NCBI RefSeq assembly: GCF_000971985.1
Contig: NZ_LAQQ01000020.1
Location: 1 to 56,285 of the forward strand
Source of the DNA: Paenibacillus dauci
GTDB lineage: Bacteria > Bacillota > Bacilli > Paenibacillales > Paenibacillaceae
DNA: 56,285 bases
Direction: 5' to 3'
Positions 49,012 to 56,285 of the stretch are shown in pieces. Both the position numbers and the translations under genes were made by a program. Numbering within the stretch: position 1 is the first letter of the stretch; every line of letters starts with the position of its first letter. The notes beneath the pieces were generated by a model. That model was not told the DNA's origin. It searched no databases and saw only the letters and a list, made by a program, of their open reading frames with translations.

Positions 49012-49812
49012 TTACTTCACAACCACCTCATCAAACGGCAGTTCCTTGACCTTGCTGATATCGAAGATCTGGACATGCACAGTTCTGGAATTCGCATTGA
49101 TGCCCACAACTTTGCCATCCCCCAAAGAGGTAACGACAAATTTTCCCACAGCAGGAAGTTCTTCTTTGATACTTTCATAATTGTCATGTTCAAACTTCAG
49201 ACAACACATCAGACGGCCGCACAATCCCGAGATTTTGGTCGGGTTCAGAGACAAGCTCTGATCTTTGGCCATTTTGATCGACACGGGTTCAAAATCACCC
49301 AGCCAGGAAGAACAACACAGGATTCGTCCGCAGGGACCAATCCCTCCCAGCATTTTCGCTTCATCCCGAACCCCGATTTGCCGGAGCTCGATCCGTGTAC
49401 GGAAAATGCTAGCCAGATCTTTGACCAATTCCCGAAAATCTACTCGGCCTTCCGCAGTAAAGTAAAAGATGATCTTGTTACGGTCGAATGTATATTCAAC
49501 GTCGACCAGCTTCATTTTGAGCTGGTGTTCTTTGATTTTCTTCAGACAGGTCGCAAATGCATTCTTCGCCGCCACCCGATTTTCTTCAACGATCTGAGCA
49601 TCTTCATTACCGGCAATCCGAATGACCTTCTTCAAAGGAAGAACCACATCATCCTCATTGACCTGCTTGCGCCCAATCACAACCTTGCCATATTCGATCC
49701 CTCTTGCTGTCTCGACAATAACATGCTGTTCGCTATCCACTGCAAATTCAAGCGGATCAAAGTAATATATTTTACCCGCCTTTTTGAAGCGGACGCCTAC
49801 TACGTTATACAA
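49012..49812 (-). CDS. ricT: PSP1-domain regulatory protein RicT (YaaT)
   Basis: Part of the RicA-RicF-RicT complex that carries Fe-S clusters and helps RNase Y mature certain mRNAs. In B. subtilis it also supports the Spo0A phosphorelay, competence and biofilm formation. The 266-residue product has the PSP1 core with cysteine motifs GPCGRILCCSSW and GLCGRLMCCLKFEH. I placed the start at a TTG (LYNVVGVRFKKAG) with GAGGAGG eight bases upstream. The frame runs 16 codons further to another TTG that has no good ribosome site. Confidence 0.92.
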   Translation of the reverse strand: MYNVVGVRFKKAGKIYYFDPLEFAVDSEQHVIVETARGIEYGKVVIGRKQVNEDDVVLPLKKVIRIAGNEDAQIVEENRVAAKNAFATCLKKIKEHQLKMKLVDVEYTFDRNKIIFYFTAEGRVDFRELVKDLASIFRTRIELRQIGVRDEAKMLGGIGPCGRILCCSSWLGDFEPVSIKMAKDQSLSLNPTKISGLCGRLMCCLKFEHDNYESIKEELPAVGKFVVTSLGDGKVVGINANSRTVHVQIFDISKVKELPFDEVVVK

Positions 49813-49988
49813 AAGATAAGCCTCCTCATTTGCCAATACCGTTCCTACTACTTGCTGCAAAAACGATAAGAAGATCCCTTCTAGTTCTCACGGACATGGC
49901 GTGTTTTGAAAAAGTCGCTGCTCTTCCAGTAATGTGTTGCGCATGATGTGTACACTGCCTGTCCAGTTACAGAAGTTTCTTCTATACC

Positions 49989-50963
49989 TTAGCCACTTAC
50001 CCCTATGAGAAACTGCTCCATACACAGCTGCCCATTCACATGGGAGCGGAGCATTTTCTTACTTTCGGCAGCAAGCGCCATACAGGATACCCAATGCTGC
50101 ATGCTGCGGGTGTGAGCCACCTTGGAGAGAGACTCTAACTGATCTATAAAAACGATACTTTCATTTCTGCCGATCTGGATATGGATCATATCTTTGAACC
50201 ATAGATGGAAAAGATCAAATATTCGATCCAGATGATCTCCCAGTCCGCCCTTGAACAGCTTTTGCTGCGCGGTAATAAGGCTTATGCTCCCTCTACCTGC
50301 GGATTCCTTCCCTAATTGTAACACTACGTTTCTAATTTCTGCAAACCAATTCTCACTTAGAAGTTCACGACATTCATCCGGGTCGGAAGCGATCTGTACC
50401 GCACAGCGTATAAGTGGCATCGGAAAGTTCTCATCAGCCAGAATTTGCGTCATTTGCTGCGGGTCGAGCGCGGTAAACATAACCGGTTGTGTACGTGAAC
50501 GAATAGTTGGCAGAATAGACTGTACATTTTCGGTCAGCAGAATCGCAACCGCTGGCGCAGGCGGCTCTTCCAGAAATTTGAGCAGGCTGTTGGAAGCCTG
50601 TACCGTCATTTTATCGGCATCTTTGATAATATATATTTTGCGGTTGCCCGCCTCGGAACGATAAGAAAAAATTCGCTGTAATTCGCGAATCTGTTCAATT
50701 TTGATCGAGTTGCCATCCGGTACCACCACATGAAAATCCGGATGATTGCCATGCTCCATTTTGCGGCATTCGATACATTCTCCGCATCCTTCATCCCCCT
50801 GGTGTATGCATACCAGTGCCTGGGCAAAGCTGCGGGCCATTTTCAACTGGCCACTGCCTGCAGGTCCGTTAAACAAATAGGCATGTGAGATTTTCTGGCT
50901 TCGCAGTCCGTTCTGCAACACACGCTTTGCCATTTCCTGTCCAATAATCTCCTGAAAAGACAT
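49989..50963 (-). CDS. holB: DNA polymerase III subunit delta'
   Basis: Clamp-loader subunit. The 324-residue protein has AYLFNGPAGSGQLKMARSFA in place of a perfect Walker A (the usual GKT is GQL, as delta' needs no ATP hydrolysis). It also has the zinc cysteine set CGECIECRKMEHGNHPD and the sensor segments KIYIIKDADKMTVQASNSLLKFLEEPP. ATG with GGAGG upstream. A long hairpin lies in the leader (50984-51043). Confidence 0.94.
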   Translation of the reverse strand: MSFQEIIGQEMAKRVLQNGLRSQKISHAYLFNGPAGSGQLKMARSFAQALVCIHQGDEGCGECIECRKMEHGNHPDFHVVVPDGNSIKIEQIRELQRIFSYRSEAGNRKIYIIKDADKMTVQASNSLLKFLEEPPAPAVAILLTENVQSILPTIRSRTQPVMFTALDPQQMTQILADENFPMPLIRCAVQIASDPDECRELLSENWFAEIRNVVLQLGKESAGRGSISLITAQQKLFKGGLGDHLDRIFDLFHLWFKDMIHIQIGRNESIVFIDQLESLSKVAHTRSMQHWVSCMALAAESKKMLRSHVNGQLCMEQFLIGVSG

Positions 50964-50983
50964 ACTTCCTCCTTACCGTACCC

Positions 50984-51043
50984 GAAGCCTGCAGTCATCA
51001 ACATGGCCTGTATCGGCTAACATGTCGTATAACTGCAGGCTTC
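50984..51043. other. Long inverted repeat upstream of holB
   Basis: Perfect 12-base arms (GAAGCCTGCAGT and its complement) enclose further nested complementarity (ACATG/CATGT, GCC/GGC). The hairpin sits about 20 bases upstream of the holB start codon. There is no T run, so it is not a standard terminator. It may control holB translation or mRNA processing. Confidence 0.6.
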
Positions 51044-51205
51044 CTGTCCTGCCTTGATATTACATCTATGCGGTCAGATCCAGAATCACGTTCATCTTTG
51101 TGATCAGATGAGCGGTCCATTACATTTGATCCTGGTAGCTTTGCTTCTATCATCCACTTCTTCATAGAGAATGAACGCATGTTTATCAGCGAATATTGAA
51201 ATGGA

Positions 51206-51649
51206 TCAGTATAGAAAATTAACCAGCATGCCGCGAATTTCGCCCATTCGCTGCAGCAACTCGATTCGTCCCTGCTCGCTGTTCAGCAGTTCTTCTGCCA
51301 TACTGATCAAGGCAGCATCTACTTCATCAAGCAGCTTGTATTTCTTGCTGCGTCCACGACGATCAAAGCTGTGCGTTTCTTTTAACTTGATACCACGACG
51401 AACCGTATCTTCCAGAAAGCGCTTGACCAGCATCTGATAGGATTTCAATTCACGCAGTGTCATGGATTTGGCCAGACGTTCACCCTGCATCTGAATCTCT
51501 CTGAATTGGCGCTGTACTTCATCATGTGTAGCCTGTGTGCCATGATTCTGCAGCACATCCGAGAAATTCTTTGGTTGAACAACCTTGTTGGGTGTATCCG
51601 CTATAATAGGGTTACTCTTCATCATCGGGTAACCGGGATTAATTTTCAT
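51206..51649 (-). CDS. YaaR-family protein (DUF327)
   Basis: A 147-residue protein of unknown function, conserved between darA and holB in Bacilli. The helical sequence contains MTLRELKSYQMLVKRFLEDTVRRGIKLKETHSFDRRGRSKKYKLLDEVD, which is diagnostic of the family. The start is the ATG of MKINPGYP, with AAGGAAG upstream, and the length then equals that of B. subtilis YaaR. A gap of about 240 bases, partly a hairpin, separates it from holB. Confidence 0.9.
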   Translation of the reverse strand: MKINPGYPMMKSNPIIADTPNKVVQPKNFSDVLQNHGTQATHDEVQRQFREIQMQGERLAKSMTLRELKSYQMLVKRFLEDTVRRGIKLKETHSFDRRGRSKKYKLLDEVDAALISMAEELLNSEQGRIELLQRMGEIRGMLVNFLY

Positions 51650-52028
51650 AAATCTCTTCCTTTCCATTGCACCTGTAATAGGAATACACTGGCTCGTAAC
51701 CATCCTTTTATCGTAATTAGCCTAAGCTAAATCATTGCCTGTGTGAATGGTCTGCCAAATACTGATATATATATCAGTATCGTTCAAATGCAGCCATTTA
51801 AGAATAGCAAAACGGAAAAAAGAAATTTATATTTCATCTATACAGGTTTATCCTACAGCACTACCTTATATCCCTGCTGTTTATTTACGTCCATATAAAG
51901 AAGATGGACCGGTGCCAGTAACTGTCCCCGATCCTTACCTTCTATTTATTATACTATTTATTGCATGCTATGTTGCATAGGAATTACGTAAATTTACACT
52001 TTTACTGAATAATATGAAATAAAAGAGC
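51650..52028. other. Intergenic region between darA and yaaR
   Basis: About 380 AT-rich bases without a convincing gene. It contains a 22-base perfect palindrome at 51759-51780. No strong terminator for darA is visible. Confidence 0.5.
51759..51780. repeat. 22-base perfect palindrome
   Basis: Arms ATACTGATATA and TATATCAGTAT meet without a loop. It lies 110 bases upstream of the yaaR start. It could be a dimeric repressor site or a small cruciform; there is no GC-rich stem, so it is not a good terminator. Confidence 0.6.
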
Positions 52029-52358
52029 TTAGAAGTGCTCGAAACGCTCAACTGGCAGTACAAATACCGTTGCTCCGCCCACTTGGACTTCTACCGGAAG
52101 TGGCAGATACGAATCGGTTGTGCCGCTCATCGGTGTGACCGGAGTAACCAGTTGTTCACGAATCTTACAGCTGTTACGGATAACGTCCATAACTGCTTCA
52201 ATCTGACTGTCATCTACACCGATCAGAAAAGTCGTATTTCCTGCTCGCAGAAATCCCCCAGTACTTGCCAGCTTGGTTGCACGGAAGTTCGCCTTTACCA
52301 GCTCTCCAGATAAACGGTTACTGTCTTTATCTTGTACGATCGCTATAATCAGTTTCAT
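52029..52358 (-). CDS. darA: Cyclic di-AMP receptor DarA (PII-like, YaaQ)
   Basis: A PII-like trimer that binds c-di-AMP. The 109-residue length equals that of the B. subtilis protein. MKLIIAIVQDKDSNRLSGELVKANFRATKLASTGGFLRAGNTTFLIGV is characteristic. The start is the ATG of MKLIIA, with GAGGAGG eight bases upstream; an ATG two codons earlier lies too close to that site. Together with the riboswitch at 43455-43725 it is a second c-di-AMP element in this window. Confidence 0.95.
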   Translation of the reverse strand: MKLIIAIVQDKDSNRLSGELVKANFRATKLASTGGFLRAGNTTFLIGVDDSQIEAVMDVIRNSCKIREQLVTPVTPMSGTTDSYLPLPVEVQVGGATVFVLPVERFEHF

Positions 52359-52472
52359 TATCATGGCCTCCTCGATCAGAATCTAGCATCTTATTCCTCT
52401 ATTACTCATTTGACACAACCTATACAAAATCCTTTTTTTCAACCCTGGTTCCAATATTGTAACCACTTTCTT

Positions 52473-53144
52473 CTATTCTAACTCACTTGCTTGTCCAGCT
52501 TGAGAAGCAATCAGCCGATCGATCACCTGTCTAATCTCTTCAAACACCTCTTCTTCAGTCTGTTCACCATTAACCATAATGAACTGGTCGGCATATTGTT
52601 TTGACAGTTCCGTATAGCCCTGATATACACGATGGTGGAAATCAATCGCTTCCAGATCCAGTCGGTTGATCTCTCGGTCACTCGTTTTGGCCATGATCCG
52701 CTTCAGTCCTACTTCCGGACGGACATTAATATAAATATTCACATCTGCCCAATATTCACGCTGATCGACCTGAATTGCCAGACGATTAATATCCAGAACA
52801 GCCTTACCCAGTTCGCGACCGTATCCTTGATAAGCGAGCGACGACATAACATACCGGTCACAGATGACCAGCTGGCCTGACTGTACAGCCGGAATCACTT
52901 TCTGAATCAGATGCTCTCTACGCGCGCTGGCGTACAGCAGACACTCTGTGAGACCGCTCATATGATTGTCCACATTCAGAATCACATTGCGAATCTGCTC
53001 GGATACCGGAATGCCGCCAGGCTCCCTTGTAGATAAAAAAGAAACATCTTGCTCGGTCAGATACTGTTTGATCCGTTCTAGCTGGCTTGTTTTGCCGCTA
53101 CCATCCATGCCCTCAATTGCAATAAACAATCCATTTTGCTTCAT
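52473..53144 (-). CDS. tmk: Thymidylate kinase
   Basis: Phosphorylates dTMP to dTDP. The 223-residue product has the P-loop IEGMDGSGKTSQ, the TREPGG motif, the DRYVMSSLAYQG motif and a lid region. I placed the start at the ATG of MKQNGLF with AGGA upstream. The frame extends eight codons to a GTG, and an ATG in between also exists. It precedes darA, yaaR and holB, as in B. subtilis. Confidence 0.96.
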   Translation of the reverse strand: MKQNGLFIAIEGMDGSGKTSQLERIKQYLTEQDVSFLSTREPGGIPVSEQIRNVILNVDNHMSGLTECLLYASARREHLIQKVIPAVQSGQLVICDRYVMSSLAYQGYGRELGKAVLDINRLAIQVDQREYWADVNIYINVRPEVGLKRIMAKTSDREINRLDLEAIDFHHRVYQGYTELSKQYADQFIMVNGEQTEEEVFEEIRQVIDRLIASQAGQASELE

Positions 53145-53268
53145 TGTATTCCTGCTTTCCATGTTCACCGGTCCAGATCACAATTACTGGCCTCATCTTT
53201 TGATAACATGACAGCAGCATATAGGCTGATGCATGTTTTATATACTTGTATTATATCATATGCGTTTT

Positions 53269-55011
53269 TCAGTCTTTTGATTGATCGTACGATACGATAT
53301 AGACCCGAATAGTGTGTAATGAAGAGTCCGCAGCTCCCTGTACTTTTATAGGGTGGCTACGCACAAGCATTAACTGTCTATGCATCTGTTCGCCAATATA
53401 TTCACCTGGATATAGTACAGGGATACCTGGAGGATATGGAATAATCATTTCCGCACTTTGTCTACCATTCGCTTCCTCCAAAGGAATAGTCTCAATCTGT
53501 TCCTCGGATACAGGGATCATCGTAAACTCAACAGGTTCAGACAGTAGTGGTGTGCGGGTATCCTGGGGATTCACTTCGCACAATTCATACTGACTTGCCT
53601 TATCGGATTCATGATACCCATGTGAATACAGAAGTTCTTTTCCTGCTGTGCCTTCATCCTGATGGTTCTCCTGTATTTGCTCTTGAGCCTCTTTTCTAAC
53701 AAGCTGCTCTTCGATTTGTTCCAGTGCCTGCAATGCATGCAAAGTATCTTCCATCTGTGAGCCGAGACTGAACACCAGTACCACGTATCGATCATCACTC
53801 ATTTCAGGAAAGCACCCATACTGCTCCAGCATCTTCTGCAGCTGAGTTCCCGGAAGACGATCCATACGATCGTAGATAACGACTTTAAAAGGGTCCTGTG
53901 TCCAGTAGGAGATCACGTCATCCTTACTTCCTTCCAGTTTATCTCCATTCATACTAAGGGGTTCAGCTGACTTTATACTTTCCATGTGTTCGGTATTAGA
54001 GTAACTTACCTCCAGTACTCCAAAACGAGTGCTCTTCTTTACTCCTTGTACAAAGTGATCTCTTGCTTCCAGTCCCTTGGCAAACAGCTCTTCTCCATAC
54101 TGATCAATCAGATACCGGCTCAGATCAAGCGAAGCCATAATCGGATAAGAAGGGCTGGAGCTTTGCAGCATGGTGAGACGCTGCTTCAAAAGCGTACGAT
54201 TAATTAAGGGTCCTTGTATATGCAGCATAGCGCCCATTGTCATAGCTGCGAGCATTTTATGCGTGGACTGTACAACACCGTCGGCTCCTGCCTTCAGCGC
54301 ATTGGAGGGAAATCTAGAATGATGACTGTAATGTGCTCCATGCGCTTCATCTATTAATAAAGGAATACTATGCAGATGGCATTCTGCTGCAATTGCGGTC
54401 AGATCTATCCCTATTCCATAATAATTGGGAGAGGTCAGCATAACTGCCTTGGCTTCTGGATATTGATGAAGCGCTTGTTTTACACTTTGCAGATCAGGAA
54501 TAACGGCCAGTTGACTATGTGGCTCTACATCGGGTGTTAGAAAGACAGCTTTTGCGCCTGCCATCATGAGTCCATGAATAATAGACTTGTGTACATTTCT
54601 CTGTACAATCACAATATCACCAGGATGAGCACATACAGTGAGTAATAAAGCCAGATTACCCGATGTACTTCCACCGACCAGCCAGTGTGATTCATCTGCT
54701 CCAAAACATGCTGAAGCCAGCTGCTGTCCTTTGAGGATCACTTCCTCCGGATGATGAAGATCATCGGTTCCTTCAATTTCTGTAACGTCTATCCTGAGTA
54801 TCGCTTCCCAGATATCTTGCTTTAATGCTTCAGACATACCAGCTGTTTGATATATTGAGCCATTTTTGTGACCCGGTACATGAAAACTGCGCTGCCCGGA
54901 AGAGGCATATTGTACCAGTCTTTCATACAAAGGCGCAGTACTGTTATTTACATTAAAAACAGTATTATTCTTGCTCTTTATTTGGTATGGCTTATTTTTT
55001 TTATGATTCAT
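53269..55011 (-). CDS. Orn/Lys/Arg decarboxylase-family PLP protein (YaaO-like)
   Basis: A fold type I PLP enzyme of 580 residues. The N-terminus SFHVPGHKNG, STSGNLALLL, SPNYYGIGIDLTAI, LIDEAHGAHYSHHSRFP and the PLP lysine in VVQSTHKMLAAMTMGAM are family marks. It is about 100 residues longer than B. subtilis YaaO. The extra sequence lies in two hydrophilic linkers: around residues 345-375, and a Gln/Glu-rich stretch around 455-510. The C-terminal domain (PYPPGIPVLYPGE) follows. The substrate may be lysine or arginine, but this cannot be fixed. The ribosome site is weak. Confidence 0.87.
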   Translation of the reverse strand: MNHKKNKPYQIKSKNNTVFNVNNSTAPLYERLVQYASSGQRSFHVPGHKNGSIYQTAGMSEALKQDIWEAILRIDVTEIEGTDDLHHPEEVILKGQQLASACFGADESHWLVGGSTSGNLALLLTVCAHPGDIVIVQRNVHKSIIHGLMMAGAKAVFLTPDVEPHSQLAVIPDLQSVKQALHQYPEAKAVMLTSPNYYGIGIDLTAIAAECHLHSIPLLIDEAHGAHYSHHSRFPSNALKAGADGVVQSTHKMLAAMTMGAMLHIQGPLINRTLLKQRLTMLQSSSPSYPIMASLDLSRYLIDQYGEELFAKGLEARDHFVQGVKKSTRFGVLEVSYSNTEHMESIKSAEPLSMNGDKLEGSKDDVISYWTQDPFKVVIYDRMDRLPGTQLQKMLEQYGCFPEMSDDRYVVLVFSLGSQMEDTLHALQALEQIEEQLVRKEAQEQIQENHQDEGTAGKELLYSHGYHESDKASQYELCEVNPQDTRTPLLSEPVEFTMIPVSEEQIETIPLEEANGRQSAEMIIPYPPGIPVLYPGEYIGEQMHRQLMLVRSHPIKVQGAADSSLHTIRVYIVSYDQSKD

Positions 55012-55290
55012 CGTGTCATTCCCATAAATTTATTGTACGCTGCCGCGTATTCTTATTATAATCATAACAATAGGCATTGTCCTGTGATGCTGAATACGAT
55101 ACTAATTGATCATTTACCACTGGATACTGATCAATTAAGACGGTGTTGTTTTCTCTATTTTTCTATCCCAATCATGTGGGACTCACTGTACAAGAATTGA
55201 GCCTAAAGTTCTGTATTGAAATAATGGCAGATAACCGATATACATATGGAATACTATCCAAACACATGCAGAAAGGTGGATTGCTCCCCT

Positions 55291-55815
55291 ATGGCAGCAG
55301 AGCCTCAGCAAAACGCAACATTCTATCAATATAAACTTATCAAAAAATGGACAATCTCCAAGCTATGGTTCTGGAGCTATCTATCTCTGCCTATCATCGC
55401 ATTGATTATAGAACTGTTCTATTTTTCCTGGGAAAGTATCGGCTTCTGGATACTATCTTTCCCTCTCGTACTATGGGTACAATTTGTTATATCCCGATCT
55501 GTACTTATTATGACAGTAAATCATTTGCGTAAAAGGTGGCGGTTCCAATTCCAGTATCCATGGATAGGCTATCTGCCTGATCAATACATGGGATATATGA
55601 TATTCCGGCGTGTACTGCTGCATACCACATGGATCGGTCTTTGTTTTACTGCCGTGTTGTTTATGTGGTTGCCGGTATCCTTCTCAGCCTCGCTGATTGT
55701 GTGGCATCTCTGGCTATGCATTCCACGTCTGATGATCTTATTAAGACTAACACGACAGCGCAAAGATGGTATGCTCAAACTCAGTAAAGAAGACGTTTCC
55801 TACTATATCAGTTAA
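55291..55815 (+). CDS. Putative membrane protein (174 aa)
   Basis: A plus-strand gene with about four hydrophobic segments (after TISKLWFWSYLSLPIIALIIELF, ESIGFWILSFPLVLWVQFVI, VLLHTTWIGLCFTAVLFMWLPV, FSASLIVWHLWLCIP). I do not recognise a family. The start is the ATG of MAAEPQQ, with AAAGGTGG eleven bases upstream; the frame runs 15 codons further. A bidirectional terminator follows at 55886-55938. It lies divergent to the YaaO-like gene and just downstream of the rRNA operon. Confidence 0.6.
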   Translation: MAAEPQQNATFYQYKLIKKWTISKLWFWSYLSLPIIALIIELFYFSWESIGFWILSFPLVLWVQFVISRSVLIMTVNHLRKRWRFQFQYPWIGYLPDQYMGYMIFRRVLLHTTWIGLCFTAVLFMWLPVSFSASLIVWHLWLCIPRLMILLRLTRQRKDGMLKLSKEDVSYYIS

Positions 55816-55885
55816 CAAACAAAAAACGACGGTAAAAGTAGTTGCTATCTGTATTCGAATATACTGACATTTCCTTTACCTATAT

Positions 55886-55938
55886 AAAAACCACGTACTT
55901 CTTATCTCTTATGTAGAGAGAATCCGTACGTGGTTTTT
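55886..55938. terminator. Bidirectional terminator after the membrane protein gene
   Basis: Perfect 13-base arms AAAAACCACGTAC and GTACGTGGTTTTT with T or A runs on both sides. It can end the plus-strand gene. Confidence 0.85.
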
Positions 55939-56225
55939 CGTTATTTTAAAACCTCAGAATAAATAATACCTTGTCATAAAGTCATTTATTATAAAATAGG
56001 CTATACAACATTGTATTATTAAATCTTCTATCCTAACAAAATCTATAATAGTATAACTTATAACATTGCGATAAAGCTGCCAAAATCTGATTGAAGATCG
56101 ATATCAATTAACTCATAATTCAAACTTAAAATGTATACTGCATAAAATTAAAATTTTAGTATATATAAATCCGTTCTATACATAGCTAACACTTCAAAAA
56201 GTCTATATAAGCTTACAAAAGCAAA
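55939..56225. other. AT-rich spacer before the rRNA operon end
   Basis: About 290 bases of very AT-rich DNA. No gene, RNA or repeat was recognised. Confidence 0.5.
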
Positions 56226-56228
56226 CAA

Positions 56229-56259
56229 AAAAGACGCTATCCAGTGGATAACGTCTTTC
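56229..56259 (-). terminator. rRNA operon terminator
   Basis: Minus-strand arms AAAGACG and CGTCTTT with inner TATCCA/TGGATA pairing, one mismatch, followed by a T run. It lies about ten bases after the 5S rRNA end. Confidence 0.85.
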
Positions 56260-56269
56260 TTTTTGCGTC

Positions 56270-56285
56270 GCTTGGCAACGTCCTA
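56270..56285 (-). rRNA. rrf: 5S ribosomal RNA, 3' end only
   Basis: The last 16 bases, read on the minus strand, are TAGGACGTTGCCAAGC, the conserved 3' end of Paenibacillus-type 5S rRNA. The rest of the gene lies beyond the window. A terminator follows immediately. The rRNA operon is transcribed leftward, toward the genes in this window. Confidence 0.88.

Noticed and set aside
50998..51180. A 60-codon minus-strand frame between yaaR and holB
   Set aside because: No ribosome site, and its end runs through the large hairpin upstream of holB; charged composition without family likeness.
51747..51980. A 77-codon plus-strand frame between darA and yaaR
   Set aside because: It starts next to the 22-base palindrome, has no Shine-Dalgarno site, and its composition reflects AT-rich DNA. 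The proline-rich tail is curious but not enough to support a gene.

Overview
The window is a chromosomal core-gene block from a member of the Firmicutes, most likely Paenibacillus or a close relative in the Paenibacillaceae. The gene order follows the oriC-proximal region of Bacillus subtilis from yaaO/tmk to lysS. Paenibacillus-like traits are a nadABC cluster joined to coaX, an AbrB with a cysteine-rich C-terminus, greA beside lysS, and the style of the rRNA leader. Almost every gene is on the minus strand, so transcription and probably replication run from high to low coordinates.

Layout from right to left. The right edge holds the last 16 bases of a 5S rRNA and its terminator, the end of an upstream rRNA operon. 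Next come a small membrane protein, an Orn/Lys/Arg decarboxylase-family protein, tmk, darA, yaaR, holB, ricT, yabA, the tRNA1(Val) methyltransferase gene and rsmI. abrB is on the plus strand. Then follow an HD phosphohydrolase, tatD, a c-di-AMP riboswitch with a G5/3D cell-wall protein, rnmV, ksgA, veg, ispE, purR, spoVG, glmU, prs, a 66-residue plus-strand gene, pth, mfd, prsA, a flippase, mazG, hup, rqcP, divIC, an S1-domain protein, a membrane kinase, tilS, hpt and ftsH. After that come nadA-nadB-nadC-coaX, hslO, a second parvulin foldase, cysK, the folate operon pabB-pabA-pabC-folP-folB-folK, dusB, greA and lysS. The left edge is the promoter and leader of the next rRNA operon.

Much of the block is tightly packed: four-base ATGA overlaps link pabA/pabC, pabC/folP and trmN6/rsmI, and stop/start contacts link other folate and NAD genes. 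The functional modules are folate synthesis, NAD synthesis, translation and ribosome maturation, DNA replication and repair, and cell-envelope assembly. Many genes start with TTG or GTG behind a good Shine-Dalgarno site; I corrected starts where the sequence supported it.

The most striking point is what is missing. In sporulating relatives this block also carries yabG, sspF, fin, spoVT, yabP, yabQ and spoIIE. Here every one of their positions is a short intergenic gap of about 100-200 bases with the flanking genes intact. The transition-state wiring is still visible: abrB has a Spo0A-box-like site just downstream of its promoter, and spoVG has a near-perfect sigma-H promoter. This suggests a lineage that lost endospore formation, or moved those genes, while keeping the Spo0A/sigma-H/AbrB layer. 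No mobile elements, CRISPR arrays or prophage genes are visible.
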